Source of the DNA: Methanosphaera stadtmanae
GTDB lineage: Archaea; Methanobacteriota; Methanobacteria; Methanobacteriales; Methanobacteriaceae
Direction: 5' to 3'
Assembly: GCA_015062815.1 (NCBI GenBank)
Contig: SUTP01000002.1
Location: 3,618-66,804, forward strand
Length of the DNA stretch: 63,187 nucleotides
Positions 1 through 10,340 of the stretch are shown here, piece by piece. How positions within the stretch are numbered: the stretch's first letter is position 1; each line of letters starts with the position of its first letter. The notes beneath the pieces are model-generated. The model did no database searches, was not told where the DNA came from, and was given only the letters and a program-made list of their open reading frames with translations. A program made the position numbers and the translations under genes.

Positions 1-667
1 CCTCAACATCAGATTCCTGAACATCATCAACAACAGGCTCAATAACTTCCTCTTGAACTTCAACTGTTTCAGTTGATTCTGCGTTTAAATCTTCAAAAAT
101 AACTTCTGATGAATCATCAAGTATAAAATCATCTACAATTATGTCATCTACAATTATGTCATCTTCAATTACTTCTGTTGAAATTGTTTCAGTTTCTACA
201 TCTTCAACAGTTTCATTGATTTCAGCAGTAACTTCTTCTTCAGAAGATTCGGATTCTTTAGGAGGGACTGGAACATCATCATTTGATTGTATAGTTTTAT
301 TAATTTCATTTATTTCTGTTTTAGTAGTTTCTTCAGTGGATTGAGGTGAATTTTTTGTTTCTACTACATTTTCAACTGTTTTTTCAGAGGACATACTTGG
401 TATAATATTATTTGTTACTTTTTCTTGTGAATTATCAGTTTCAATAGAAGAATCTGTTGAAAGATCTATTATACCTGCTTCTGGTGCTTCTTGCCATATA
501 ATTTCTTCACTTTGAGTAGTTTGAATATCCGGTTTAAGAAGTTCTTCAAATTCATCTTCTAAGTTTTTTGTTGATTCATTACTTAATTGTGTATCTATGG
601 AAACTCCACATTTAGGACAAACATTATCTTCATCATTTATTCGAGCTCCACACTTTTTACAAAACAT
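1..667 (-). CDS. Zinc-ribbon protein with long acidic/Ser-Thr-rich region (partial, runs off window start)
   Basis: Minus-strand reading from CAT at 665-667 gives MFCKKCGARINDEDNVCPKCGVSIDTQ... (two CxxC pairs) followed by Glu/Ser/Thr-rich sequence incl. DDIIVDDIIVDD; not in ORF track because it is open at the window edge. Confidence 0.8.
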   Translation of the reverse strand, partial: MFCKKCGARINDEDNVCPKCGVSIDTQLSNESTKNLEDEFEELLKPDIQTTQSEEIIWQEAPEAGIIDLSTDSSIETDNSQEKVTNNIIPSMSSEKTVENVVETKNSPQSTEETTKTEINEINKTIQSNDDVPVPPKESESSEEEVTAEINETVEDVETETISTEVIEDDIIVDDIIVDDFILDDSSEVIFEDLNAESTETVEVQEEVIEPVVDDVQESDVE

Positions 668-866
668 TTTTTTAAGGCCCCTTTTATTTTTTAAAATGTG
701 AAATCATAAATTTATTGAGTTTTATAAGATTTTATAATATCTCTAACTTAAAATAATGATTTATTAATATTTATTTATATTTATTATATTATATAAAATG
801 AATCATGAAAAAAGAGAAACATTGAAGAAAATAACTGAAAAGAAAAAAAGTTAGAAATAAATTTAA

Positions 867-2177
867 TTAACCAATAACTCTTAATTTATTCACTAAAATT
901 TTAGGAGTTATACAAGACCCTAATTGCCTACTTTCTTCTGAAGCTGCTGTAGCATTCTGCATTATTTCAAAGATATTACCTGAAATCATAACTTTTTTAA
1001 TAGGATTTTCTATAGAACCATTTTTTATCTCAAAAGAGTTTAATGCCTCAACTGAAAAATCACCGGTTATTGGATTAGCAGTATGAGCCCCCATTACACT
1101 ATCAACAATAATACCTTCAGTTATATCAGTTATTGGTGTTACTTCTTTGAAATTTAATTTTAAATTTGTGAATCCTACAGAAGGTACTGAATTATAACTC
1201 GCACGTACAGCGTTTGCTGTTGTAGTTACATCCATTTCATCTTTTTTGGCATGATACGTGTCATAAATGAAATTTTTAAGAATACCCTCTTCAATTAAAA
1301 TCGTTTTTTGTGTTGGACTACCTTCATCATCACAAATTGCTGAGTTTAAAGCTCCAGGTATAGTACCATCATCAATTAATGTGAAATTTTCTGAGGATAC
1401 TTTTTGATTTAATTGGTCTTTGAATCTAGATCGTCCTCTTTGTTTATTTTCACTATTTAATGCTGAAAAAAAGGTACCTAATAAAGAAACAGCTGCAAAA
1501 TAATCTAAAACTACTTTAGTATCTCTTGTTTCAGTAGATTTAGCATCTCTTGAATTTAATGCTAAATTTGTTGCTTTATTTACAATCATTTGAGCATCTA
1601 TGTCTGAAGAATGACTGGCATCAAAATAGTATGCACTTGAAACTAAATCATTATCTTCAACATTAACTGATATTGAACCAGCACAAGTTGTTGTTGATTC
1701 AGATATATCCACACCATTAGAATTCAATATATGTATTGTAGTTTTTCCTACACCATATCCTCCACTAGTAGGATTACATTTTTTATCTTTAGTAAGTTTA
1801 ATAAGTTCTTCTGAGAAATCAATTGCTTCTTGTAAATCAGGATTTTCTAATTTTTTATCATATAGACCATCTACTTTTTTATAATCTTGATTTTTTTCAA
1901 TAATACCTACATTCTCATCTTTAGTATTTAATGTAGAATTTTTTATTGCCTGTTTTATTGTTTCATCAATCCTATTCATATTAGTTGTATATGAAAAACC
2001 TTGTTTTTGATCCTTAATTACCCTAATTCCAATACCATTTATGTTTTCTTCCTTTGCATAGTTTATATTATCATTTAATATATCTACATCAGTTGAATTA
2101 GAATTTTCCATATATATTTCTGCATAATCTACCTGTTTTGAAACATCATTTAATATTTTATCAAGTAATTGGTCCAT
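867..2177 (-). CDS. TldD/PmbA family metallopeptidase-like protein
   Basis: 436 aa; PmbA-like features (SGGYGVGKTT, DDEGSPTQKTILIEEGILKNFIYDTYHAKK, GDFSVEA..F.I.NG). Confidence 0.8.
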   Translation of the reverse strand: MDQLLDKILNDVSKQVDYAEIYMENSNSTDVDILNDNINYAKEENINGIGIRVIKDQKQGFSYTTNMNRIDETIKQAIKNSTLNTKDENVGIIEKNQDYKKVDGLYDKKLENPDLQEAIDFSEELIKLTKDKKCNPTSGGYGVGKTTIHILNSNGVDISESTTTCAGSISVNVEDNDLVSSAYYFDASHSSDIDAQMIVNKATNLALNSRDAKSTETRDTKVVLDYFAAVSLLGTFFSALNSENKQRGRSRFKDQLNQKVSSENFTLIDDGTIPGALNSAICDDEGSPTQKTILIEEGILKNFIYDTYHAKKDEMDVTTTANAVRASYNSVPSVGFTNLKLNFKEVTPITDITEGIIVDSVMGAHTANPITGDFSVEALNSFEIKNGSIENPIKKVMISGNIFEIMQNATAASEESRQLGSCITPKILVNKLRVIG

Positions 2178-2189
2178 TTTATCAACTCT

Positions 2190-3239
2190 TTAATCATCCA
2201 TTTTAGAATACCTGTAAGCAATATTACAAGTTCCTTCTTTACTTACCATACAAGCACCTATAGGATGTAATGGATTACATTCACCCCTAAATAAAGAACA
2301 ATCTTCAGGTCTTGCCATTCCCCTTAAAATAGGTCCACATATACATCCAGTTGGAACTCCAGAACCTTCTGGCAATTCCATATCAAATAATTTCCTTGCA
2401 TTATGATCATCAAATTCTTTTTTGACTTCATAAACAGAATTAGGTATTTCTGGGAAACCTCTCCAAACTCTACTTTCTACTTCAAAGACTTCTTCCATGG
2501 CTTCTTGAGCTTTTATATTACCTTCTTCTCTAACAGCACGAGTATATTCATTTTCTATTTTAGGATCATCATTCTTTTTCTGTTTAAGAATCATATAAAT
2601 GGATATTAATATATCTATTGGATTAAAACCAGCGACCGCTTGAGGTATATTATACTCTTTAGATAAAAATCCAAATGGTTTTGTACCAATTATAGTACAT
2701 ACATGACCCGGTTCTATTAATCCATCCAATTTTACTTCATCATGTACTAAAAAATCCAATGCTGGTGGTATTAACCTATGACTAGATAATACAGAAAAAT
2801 TTTCAGGAGGATTACTTAATAATTCATTAGCTGTTGTAGGTGCTGTTGTTTCAAAACCTGCTGACATGAATACTACATCATTATCTAATTCTTTAGCAAG
2901 TTCAACTGCATTACCTACACCATAAACTATTCTTACATCCCCTCCTTCTGCTTTAACATCAGCTAATGATTTTTCAGTACCCGGTACTCTTATCATATCA
3001 CCAAATATTGTAACAGTTACTCCCTGTTCAGCTAGAGACACACATTCATCAATCTCCTGTGATGGTACCACACATACTGGACAACCTGGACCAGCAACAA
3101 TCTGAACTTCTGGAGGTAACATTGACCTTATACCATTATACATTATAGTATGTTCATGAGAACCACAAACATGCATAATTTTCATTGGTTGTTTTATTTC
3201 ATTTATTTTCTTAAGTATATCTTTAGTAAGATTTTTCAT
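2190..3239 (-). CDS. hypD: Hydrogenase formation protein HypD
   Basis: MKIMHVCGSHEHT, GPGCPVCVVPSQEID, CGPILRGMARPEDCSLFRGECNPLHPIGACMVSKEGTC. Confidence 0.95.
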   Translation of the reverse strand: MKNLTKDILKKINEIKQPMKIMHVCGSHEHTIMYNGIRSMLPPEVQIVAGPGCPVCVVPSQEIDECVSLAEQGVTVTIFGDMIRVPGTEKSLADVKAEGGDVRIVYGVGNAVELAKELDNDVVFMSAGFETTAPTTANELLSNPPENFSVLSSHRLIPPALDFLVHDEVKLDGLIEPGHVCTIIGTKPFGFLSKEYNIPQAVAGFNPIDILISIYMILKQKKNDDPKIENEYTRAVREEGNIKAQEAMEEVFEVESRVWRGFPEIPNSVYEVKKEFDDHNARKLFDMELPEGSGVPTGCICGPILRGMARPEDCSLFRGECNPLHPIGACMVSKEGTCNIAYRYSKMDD

Positions 3240-3529
3240 GTGAATAATACTCCTAATTAACCCATTAATTGTAGAAAAATAATCATAAATAGTTCGTTAT
3301 TTTTTTAGAAAAAACTATTCTACTACTAAATAGTAATTATTAAAATTAAAATATTTATATTGTTGTACCGATTACTTTATTATAATTATATTTTAAGAAA
3401 AAAATCAATAATAAGTAAATATTAAGAAAAAATAATAAATAGTATAATATAAAAATGATTCTATAAATTCATTTTAAATTAAGGAATTGAATAACAAACA
3501 CTTAATAATCACTTAAAGAAGGTAAAAAT

Positions 3530-4759
3530 ATGCAAATTAGTGTAGTAGGTTTAGGTGTTGAAGGTCAAAAAGCTACAATATCTTTATTAAAAAGAGGATT
3601 CAATGTATATTCATCAGATATCAATAGAAATATTAAATTAGATGTCCTTAATGAATATTTAGATGATTCAGAAGAGAATTTAGATTTAGAAATCGGAAGT
3701 CATAATACCGATAAAATTTTTAAATCAGATGCTGTAGCAGTTAGTCCTAGTTTATTTAAAAAACAGATTTGTCAAACAATTATTGAAAAAAATATATTTA
3801 TTTCAGATGTTTTGAATAAACATAAAAAAATAAAAACAATAGCTGTTACAGGTACTAATGGAAAAACTACTACCAGCCATATGATATACCATATACTTAA
3901 AAATGAAAACTATAATGTTCTTCTAGGTGGAAATGGTGGGGGTGGTTTTGAAGGATACATTGACTTATTACTACAAGCTAACCAAAATAACACTTATGAT
4001 TATTTAATTATAGAAGTCTGTGATATGACTCTTGAATTCTGTCAATACGTTTTTGATATTGATATGATTGTTGTTACCAATGTTGGTTATGATCATATGG
4101 ATGTTCATGGTTCTATTGAACATTATACTGAAGAACTTGGAGAATTTATTAAGAATAAAACATGCATATTAAATTATAATGATGAAAATCTTAGAAAAAT
4201 TAAAAATAAAAGTAATAATGCATTATTTTTCAAAACATATGAATATCCACTAAATTTATTTGGTGAGTTTAACTTACAAAATGCCGATGCAGCAAGAGTT
4301 ACATGTTCACAATTAGGCATTAAGAACGAAAATATAGTTAAATCTCTTGAAACGTTCAAATCTGTTGAAGGTCGTACTTTAAAATTAAAGTATAATGATT
4401 TGAATATTGTTGCTGGAAAAACAGATAATGTTGATGCACTTAAAGCCGTTTTAGATGAAGAACAATTCAATATTTTGATTATTGGAACTGCTCGTAAAGG
4501 AGAAACATTTAGATTACATATTCTTGATTATATCAACAAATATAAACCTAACACACTTATATTATTCCCTGGACTTGAAGATACAACTTATGATTATATG
4601 AAATATCTGAACAAATTAGGTTATAATCAAGACACCTTAATTATCAAAGAAGTAGAAGATCTTATCAATTACATTAACAATCAAAAAAATGTCAACATAT
4701 TTATTGGTGGTAATGGACAATCAAAAATTACTGATATAATCAATATATTATCACATTAA
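3530..4759 (+). CDS. Mur ligase family protein (candidate pseudomurein peptide ligase)
   Basis: ATP-binding motif GTNGKTTTSHMIYHIL; EVCDMTLEF...VVTNVGYDHMDVHGS; N-terminal Rossmann-like VVGLGVEGQ. Confidence 0.8.
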   Translation: MQISVVGLGVEGQKATISLLKRGFNVYSSDINRNIKLDVLNEYLDDSEENLDLEIGSHNTDKIFKSDAVAVSPSLFKKQICQTIIEKNIFISDVLNKHKKIKTIAVTGTNGKTTTSHMIYHILKNENYNVLLGGNGGGGFEGYIDLLLQANQNNTYDYLIIEVCDMTLEFCQYVFDIDMIVVTNVGYDHMDVHGSIEHYTEELGEFIKNKTCILNYNDENLRKIKNKSNNALFFKTYEYPLNLFGEFNLQNADAARVTCSQLGIKNENIVKSLETFKSVEGRTLKLKYNDLNIVAGKTDNVDALKAVLDEEQFNILIIGTARKGETFRLHILDYINKYKPNTLILFPGLEDTTYDYMKYLNKLGYNQDTLIIKEVEDLINYINNQKNVNIFIGGNGQSKITDIINILSH

Positions 4760-4924
4760 CTTTTTCTAATTTTTTATTACAAACCGATGAGTAATATCAC
4801 ACCACAACCAACAATTTAAATAATAATTTATATAAAATATAATTATGTTAAAATAAAAACTGTTTTTACAAAAATAATCTTAATTACTAATTAATAATAA
4901 AAAAAAAGGGGGTTAAATTAACAT

Positions 4925-6139
4925 ATGGTAAAATTAAATAGTCCTTACATATTTATTGGATTATTAGTAATAACAGTTCTGATTTCCGGCGTTATGGCTA
5001 ATTCTTATGCTACAAATAATAACCAAACTACATTAATGTTCCATAATGGTTCAACCGTACAATCAGGCGATACTTTATTAGATCCAAATAATATGCAAAA
5101 AGTTCCTTTAGCTGCTGATATATCCAATATAATAAGACCTATAACAACTGGACAAATACTAACAACATATTTATCATTAATAACAGGTACTGCACCTAAA
5201 GACATAGTGAAAGATAGCAAATATATTAAGGGAAATGGACAAATATCTGATAATCTGAATGGACCTGGAACTGTAATAGTCGATAAAGATAACAAAGTAT
5301 CAATAAAACCTGCTAATCAAATGGTTTGGGGATACAAAATCCCATATGTAATTGGATTTAAAGATGGTGATTCCATTATATTAAAAGTAAATAACAAAAC
5401 CATCAAAACTCTTAGTTATTCAGAAATCAACAATGACACAGTCCCTACAGATTTTGTTACTGCATCTGCACTTAAATCTTGGTTAAATGATACTGCTCAT
5501 GATGGAGACAATATTACCTTAGATTACGGTTTAGGATACTTTAATGATAATCGAAGTGCTATATACGGAAAAGAAAATATCACAAAATACTTTGGTGAAA
5601 ATACATACAATTACATGCGAAATTTCACTTCAAGTGCACCAGTACTTGTATACGAACATAATGCAACAGAAACAGAAATAAGTAATGCTGTGAGTACTGT
5701 TGAAAGTTTAGCTGGTTATCCAACAGAGATTCGTGCAGAAAATGCAAGAGAATTTGCACGAGGATGGAATGGAACTATTATACCACCACATACTTCAGCT
5801 CATGGAAAAGACAACGTGTCATTCACATCCATTGCTGAATCAGAAGCCGCGTCAGGCAGTGCTACTCATGGTGTATGTCCAGCAGGAAGATCTTTAAGAG
5901 ATGCTGTGATGAAAATTGGAAGTCCATTACCCGTAGGTATGTCTGCAGGAGATGAAGCTATACTTTATGAATTTTTACCTACAATTGATGTATCTGTAAC
6001 TAATACAAGAGATTATCCAATAAAAATTATAATGTGGAGTGAAGGTGAAGGAGGAGCAACACAAATCTTTACAAAAGTATACGAACTTAAAGATAATGCA
6101 ACTTACCCCGATACATCTACAAATAAAACAAGTGAATAA
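4925..6139 (+). CDS. Exported conserved protein with VanW-like C-terminal segment
   Basis: N-terminal signal/TM (FIGLLVITVLISGVMA); C-terminal HGVCPAGRSLRDAVMK..LPVGMSAGDEAILYEFLPTIDVSVTNTRDYPIKI resembles VanW. Confidence 0.6.
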   Translation: MVKLNSPYIFIGLLVITVLISGVMANSYATNNNQTTLMFHNGSTVQSGDTLLDPNNMQKVPLAADISNIIRPITTGQILTTYLSLITGTAPKDIVKDSKYIKGNGQISDNLNGPGTVIVDKDNKVSIKPANQMVWGYKIPYVIGFKDGDSIILKVNNKTIKTLSYSEINNDTVPTDFVTASALKSWLNDTAHDGDNITLDYGLGYFNDNRSAIYGKENITKYFGENTYNYMRNFTSSAPVLVYEHNATETEISNAVSTVESLAGYPTEIRAENAREFARGWNGTIIPPHTSAHGKDNVSFTSIAESEAASGSATHGVCPAGRSLRDAVMKIGSPLPVGMSAGDEAILYEFLPTIDVSVTNTRDYPIKIIMWSEGEGGATQIFTKVYELKDNATYPDTSTNKTSE

Positions 6140-6149
6140 TTATTCACTT
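6130..6149. terminator. Perfect 20-bp palindrome followed by T-run; candidate terminator
   Basis: AAGTGAATAATTATTCACTT then AACTTTTTTT; overlaps the stop codon of 4925-6139. Confidence 0.6.
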
Positions 6150-6219
6150 AACTTTTTTTCGAACAATTTATTATAAATTAATTACTTATTCTAATATACT
6201 CAAAATTTGATGTGAAAAA

Positions 6220-6885
6220 ATGGATTGTGTAATTACAGCTGCAGGTAAAAATTCTAGAATGATAAACGATTTTATAAAAATGAACCAAGAACCAATACAT
6301 AAATTAAAATTAGAAATTAACAATAAACCTATTCTTGTTCATACAATAGAAAAAGTTCTAAATGCTAATATTGAACAAGTAATAATTACATTAGGTTATT
6401 TTAAGGAAGAAATATATGATGTTCTTGAAGAATATGATTTATTAGACAACGTGACAATTAAAACAAATCCCCAGTTAAATGTAGACCTATCTAAAACTAT
6501 TGAAAATAGTATTAAAGATAATACAGATAATTATTATTTATTTATGGCTGCTGATCAACCCACAATTACAAGTCAAACTATAAACAAACTCATAAATATT
6601 ATTGACAATTGTGAAAATCCTGAAAATACTTTGAGTGTTCTTAGAAGACGAAAAACCGGATGGTTAGATTCTGCAGAAGGTTTAGGTATGCCTTTTTGTT
6701 GTTACGGTAAATTATTATACAAATATGTGATAAATGAAAATTCTAATCTTAACCCCATATTACGTAAAATGATTAAAAATAATGTTAAGTTTTATGGTGT
6801 TAAAGAAGCAAATAACTTTGAATTAATGAATATTAACCAGTATCATGATTATTTAACTATAAAAAAAGAATTTGAAAGAAAATAA
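6220..6885 (+). CDS. MobA-like NTP transferase domain protein
   Basis: MDCVITAAGKNSRM...PILVHTIEKVLNA...FMAADQPTITSQTI. Confidence 0.75.
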   Translation: MDCVITAAGKNSRMINDFIKMNQEPIHKLKLEINNKPILVHTIEKVLNANIEQVIITLGYFKEEIYDVLEEYDLLDNVTIKTNPQLNVDLSKTIENSIKDNTDNYYLFMAADQPTITSQTINKLINIIDNCENPENTLSVLRRRKTGWLDSAEGLGMPFCCYGKLLYKYVINENSNLNPILRKMIKNNVKFYGVKEANNFELMNINQYHDYLTIKKEFERK

Positions 6886-7479
6886 TTAATCATTAACAAT
6901 AGCTTGAGCATCTTTTAATGTTAATGATATAATCATTTCTTCAGGTTTAATGTCTGTGAAACCTCTAGAACCTCTACAACCAAAAGTTATATTGGATTCC
7001 CCAGTTTTGTATGGTATTGAAACTGCATCAGCACATAAAGATTGTTTTCCTGAAAAATCAGCTTTGAATCTAGTATTACATTTAACCATATATTTTTGAG
7101 CTATAGTTAACGTTTGTAAAGGTATTCCATAAATTAATATTGTGTCAGGGACAAATTTAGCTTTTTCTAATGGAGCATAAGCTATAGCACCCATTTTTTC
7201 ATCAAGTTTATATGCATCTTTCATTTCTTGTTCTGTTAATCCTAAAGCATATGCTCCTCTTGGACAAGTTTGTTCTTCAAGGGTAGCATATCCACATTCT
7301 TCATCCATTGCAGTATCAAAAACATGCTGACAGTGCGTTTTTGGTTCAACTTTAGATAAATTTTCTTTAGCTTCATCTTCTGTTTTGAACAATTTAACTG
7401 CTACAGGACTTTTATCCAAATTTAACATTTCTTTTAATTTTTGAGACATTTCTTCATAGTCAATATTATTAACAGCCAT
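6886..7479 (-). CDS. DUF169 family protein
   Basis: LDKSPVAVKLF, HCQHVFDTAMD, TCPRGAYALGL, CNTRFKADFSGKQSLCADAVSIPY, FGCRGSRGFT. Confidence 0.75.
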   Translation of the reverse strand: MAVNNIDYEEMSQKLKEMLNLDKSPVAVKLFKTEDEAKENLSKVEPKTHCQHVFDTAMDEECGYATLEEQTCPRGAYALGLTEQEMKDAYKLDEKMGAIAYAPLEKAKFVPDTILIYGIPLQTLTIAQKYMVKCNTRFKADFSGKQSLCADAVSIPYKTGESNITFGCRGSRGFTDIKPEEMIISLTLKDAQAIVND

Positions 7480-7630
7480 TTTTATTAACTCCCTAAATTT
7501 TAGTTAGGTTATGTAAGAATATTTTTTTAGTTAATATTAAATATTTCCATAATAAAACAAGATAAAAGTAACAATAAGTATTTGAAATAGTGAAAAAAAT
7601 AGAATATAATGTTTTATACATTTTAAGCAT

Positions 7631-8362
7631 TTAATGTATTACATCAGTTAATTCTTTGATTTTCTTGTATGTATCATCTGTTTCCTCAACAACAGTTCCT
7701 GTGATAATAATATCTGCACCAGCATCCCTAACTTCTTTTGCATCTGCTGCTGTTCTTATACCTCCACCCACAATTAAAATTAAATTTGTTAATTTTTTAA
7801 CTTTCATAATAAAATCTAAAGGTACATGTGAATCCGCACCAGAACCTGCTTCCAAATAAATTACTTTCATTCCCAAAAATTCTGCAGCTAAAGAATAAGC
7901 AACAGCTAAATCAGATTTATTTCTTGGAACTGGTTTTGCATCACCAACCCAACCAACAGTTCCTCCAGGTTCAACAATCAAATAACCCATAGGAATTGTT
8001 TCCAACCCCATTTTTTTAATAGATGGTGCTGCTAGTGCTTGAGCCCCCATTAACCAATAAGGATTATTTGAATTTAATAAACTCATAAATAATACAGCAT
8101 CAGCATATTTACTAACACCTGTGACATTACCCGGAAATAATATAACAGGTAAATCAACATTTTCTTTTAATGCTTTAACTGTCTGATTTAGTTCATCTTG
8201 ATCAGTTATAGAACCACCAAGTAATAAAGCATCAGTTCCTGCTTTTTTAGCTTCTTGTGCCATTATAACTGCCTCATCAGGTGTTTGTTCATCAGGATCT
8301 ATTAAAGTTATGTGCATTTTATGATTCTTTAATGTTTCATTTATGTACTTTTCAACATTCAT
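7631..8362 (-). CDS. Geranylgeranylglyceryl phosphate synthase
   Basis: HITLIDPDEQ, LLGGSITDQDELNQTVKALKENVDLPVILFPGN, GYLIVEPGGTVGWVG, YLEAGSGADSHVP, VGGGIRTAADAKEVRDAGADIIITGTVVE. Confidence 0.92.
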   Translation of the reverse strand: MNVEKYINETLKNHKMHITLIDPDEQTPDEAVIMAQEAKKAGTDALLLGGSITDQDELNQTVKALKENVDLPVILFPGNVTGVSKYADAVLFMSLLNSNNPYWLMGAQALAAPSIKKMGLETIPMGYLIVEPGGTVGWVGDAKPVPRNKSDLAVAYSLAAEFLGMKVIYLEAGSGADSHVPLDFIMKVKKLTNLILIVGGGIRTAADAKEVRDAGADIIITGTVVEETDDTYKKIKELTDVIH

Positions 8363-8740
8363 AATTAATACCTACTAATAATTATTATATCTATTATTAT
8401 TCTCTTTAGAAATTATTATTTATAATATTTAATGAATTATTAAAATGTTATCAAGTTAAGGTTGTGATGTAAAATATAATTTTTTTATGACTATCTGTTG
8501 TTTCTAATGTGTTTATTGTTGAGTTTTTGATGTCACTTGTTGATGTCTTTAAAATTGGTTTGCGTTTCAATCGTTTTCCATTATAAATCTTCTGGTGTAA
8601 AAATATAAATTAATTGTATTAATCCATTAAAACAAATATGATGAAAATAAGAATATAATAAATTTAAACAAAATAAATCAATTACTTAAAAATAGTAAAA
8701 AAAATAAAAAAAAAATATTTGAATGCAAAAATCAACGTAT

Positions 8741-8887
8741 TTATCCTCTTGGTTCTTTAGCTTTGTATCTTAAACCTTTGTATCCACATTTTCTACAAGA
8801 TTTAGCTCCTGCAGGGTTTCTAGCATTACATTTTAAACAGATTTTTACATTGAATATTCTGTTTTCAGCTTCTTCAAATTTTGCCAT
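8741..8887 (-). CDS. 50S ribosomal protein L40e
   Basis: Hand translation of minus strand: [48 protein letters not shown]; four-Cys zinc ribbon. Too short for ORF track. Confidence 0.95.
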   Translation of the reverse strand: MAKFEEAENRIFNVKICLKCNARNPAGAKSCRKCGYKGLRYKAKEPRG

Positions 8888-8888
8888 G

Positions 8889-9401
8889 TTATTTTCCTCC
8901 CAAAAATTCATTTTGTACTTTTACTACTTCAGCACTATTTTTTGCCTCACTATAGGCTTCTAATAAATTCTCATTAAGTGTTATAAATGTATGACCCCAT
9001 TTAAATTGATTCATCAAATCAATAGCTTCATCTTTATACCCTACAATATATAAAGTAGCACTTAAAGCTTCAGCTGTTGATAAAATACAAGGTCTACCAT
9101 AATTCACAGGATTTGCTGCAACTAAAAATGGAAGCAACCTATGATGTCGTTTAGATTTGAAATTAAACGATGAATTCTTTAACCTTTTCCATGAACAATC
9201 CAATGCAGATAACCCATATTTAGTAATTTGATCCTTATCTTCCAAAGATACTGACTTTTTAGCTTCAGCATCCAATATTATAGCATTATATGGTATTTTA
9301 CGCATATTATGAGTAATCTGTACCCTATTCTGTTTTTCTAATTTTACAGATGTGCATTTCTTTGGATCACACTCACGAGAGTGATAAATTACAATTTTCA
9401 T
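8889..9401 (-). CDS. Tsr3-like rRNA aminocarboxypropyltransferase (DUF367)
   Basis: [59 protein letters not shown]; adjacent to L40e as in many archaea. Confidence 0.9.
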   Translation of the reverse strand: MKIVIYHSRECDPKKCTSVKLEKQNRVQITHNMRKIPYNAIILDAEAKKSVSLEDKDQITKYGLSALDCSWKRLKNSSFNFKSKRHHRLLPFLVAANPVNYGRPCILSTAEALSATLYIVGYKDEAIDLMNQFKWGHTFITLNENLLEAYSEAKNSAEVVKVQNEFLGGK

Positions 9402-9662
9402 TCTTCAAACCAAATATTATAATGAGTTATTATCCTATTATACATTACTATTTTCTAAGAATAATAGATTATTAGAATAGTATATATTAATTATAAACTT
9501 TAGTTAATAAAAAGATTTCTATCAATAAATTGAATGATCACTCATAATGTTATATAAAAATAATTTAAAAAATAAAAAATATGAGTAATTAAAAAAATAT
9601 TATAGAAAAATATAATATACATTTAAAATAAAAAAATTTTCTAGTAAATTTTAGGTTAAATT

Positions 9663-10340
9663 ATGGAAATAAATTTTTACACATTATTAGGACAGGTAGT
9701 CATTTTTATTATAATACTTTTAGTTATTTTGATATTCATGACTTTAATCTTAGGTAATTTCTTATTAAAGAAAAAAAAGTTATTGTTTCCAAGAATTCTA
9801 TTATTTGGATTAAATACCACATATCCTATAATTAAATATATTTTAAAATTATTCAGCCTTGATGATTTAATTATAGATAGAATAAGTATTGATTTAAGAA
9901 ATAGTTTAAATAAAGAAAAATTTGAAAATATAGATTCAAAAGATGTTATTATTGTATTACCTCATTGTTTAAGAAGTATTAATTGTCCGGCTAAACTAGG
10001 ACCTGCTGGAATTGAATGTATAAATTGTAATAAATGTGATATAGGTATAATAAAAGAAATTGCAGATAAAAAAGATATGACAGTATACATTGTTCCTGGA
10101 TCAAGTTTCATAAAAAATGTTTTGAAAGTAAAACCATTCAAAGCAGTTATTGGAGTAGCTTGTCCAATAGATTTAAATAAATCCATGACAGCACTATCTG
10201 ATTTTACACCAAGAGGTATTTATTTACTAAAAGATGGTTGTATAAATACAGTAGTTGATGTTGATGAAGTAATAAATTTAATAAATAAAACCCAACCCAC
10301 CACCAATTATTCAAGAGAAGATGTTACTAAAAATCATTAG
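9663..10340 (+). CDS. DUF116 family membrane protein
   Basis: N-terminal TM; VIIVLPHCLRSINCPAKLGPAGIECINCNKCDIG, VIGVACPIDL. Confidence 0.8.
   Translation: MEINFYTLLGQVVIFIIILLVILIFMTLILGNFLLKKKKLLFPRILLFGLNTTYPIIKYILKLFSLDDLIIDRISIDLRNSLNKEKFENIDSKDVIIVLPHCLRSINCPAKLGPAGIECINCNKCDIGIIKEIADKKDMTVYIVPGSSFIKNVLKVKPFKAVIGVACPIDLNKSMTALSDFTPRGIYLLKDGCINTVVDVDEVINLINKTQPTTNYSREDVTKNH

Noticed and set aside
141-344. 67-aa plus-strand ORF (Ser/Val/Thr-rich)
   Set aside because: Antisense of the acidic tail of the minus-strand zinc-ribbon gene; low-complexity shadow ORF.
4174-4470. 98-aa minus ORF inside Mur ligase gene
   Set aside because: Antisense shadow of a well-supported CDS; no recognisable domain.
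8562-8590. GTTTCAATCG... string reminiscent of a CRISPR repeat end (ATTGAAAC on minus)
   Set aside because: Single copy, no regularly spaced repeats and no cas genes in the window.
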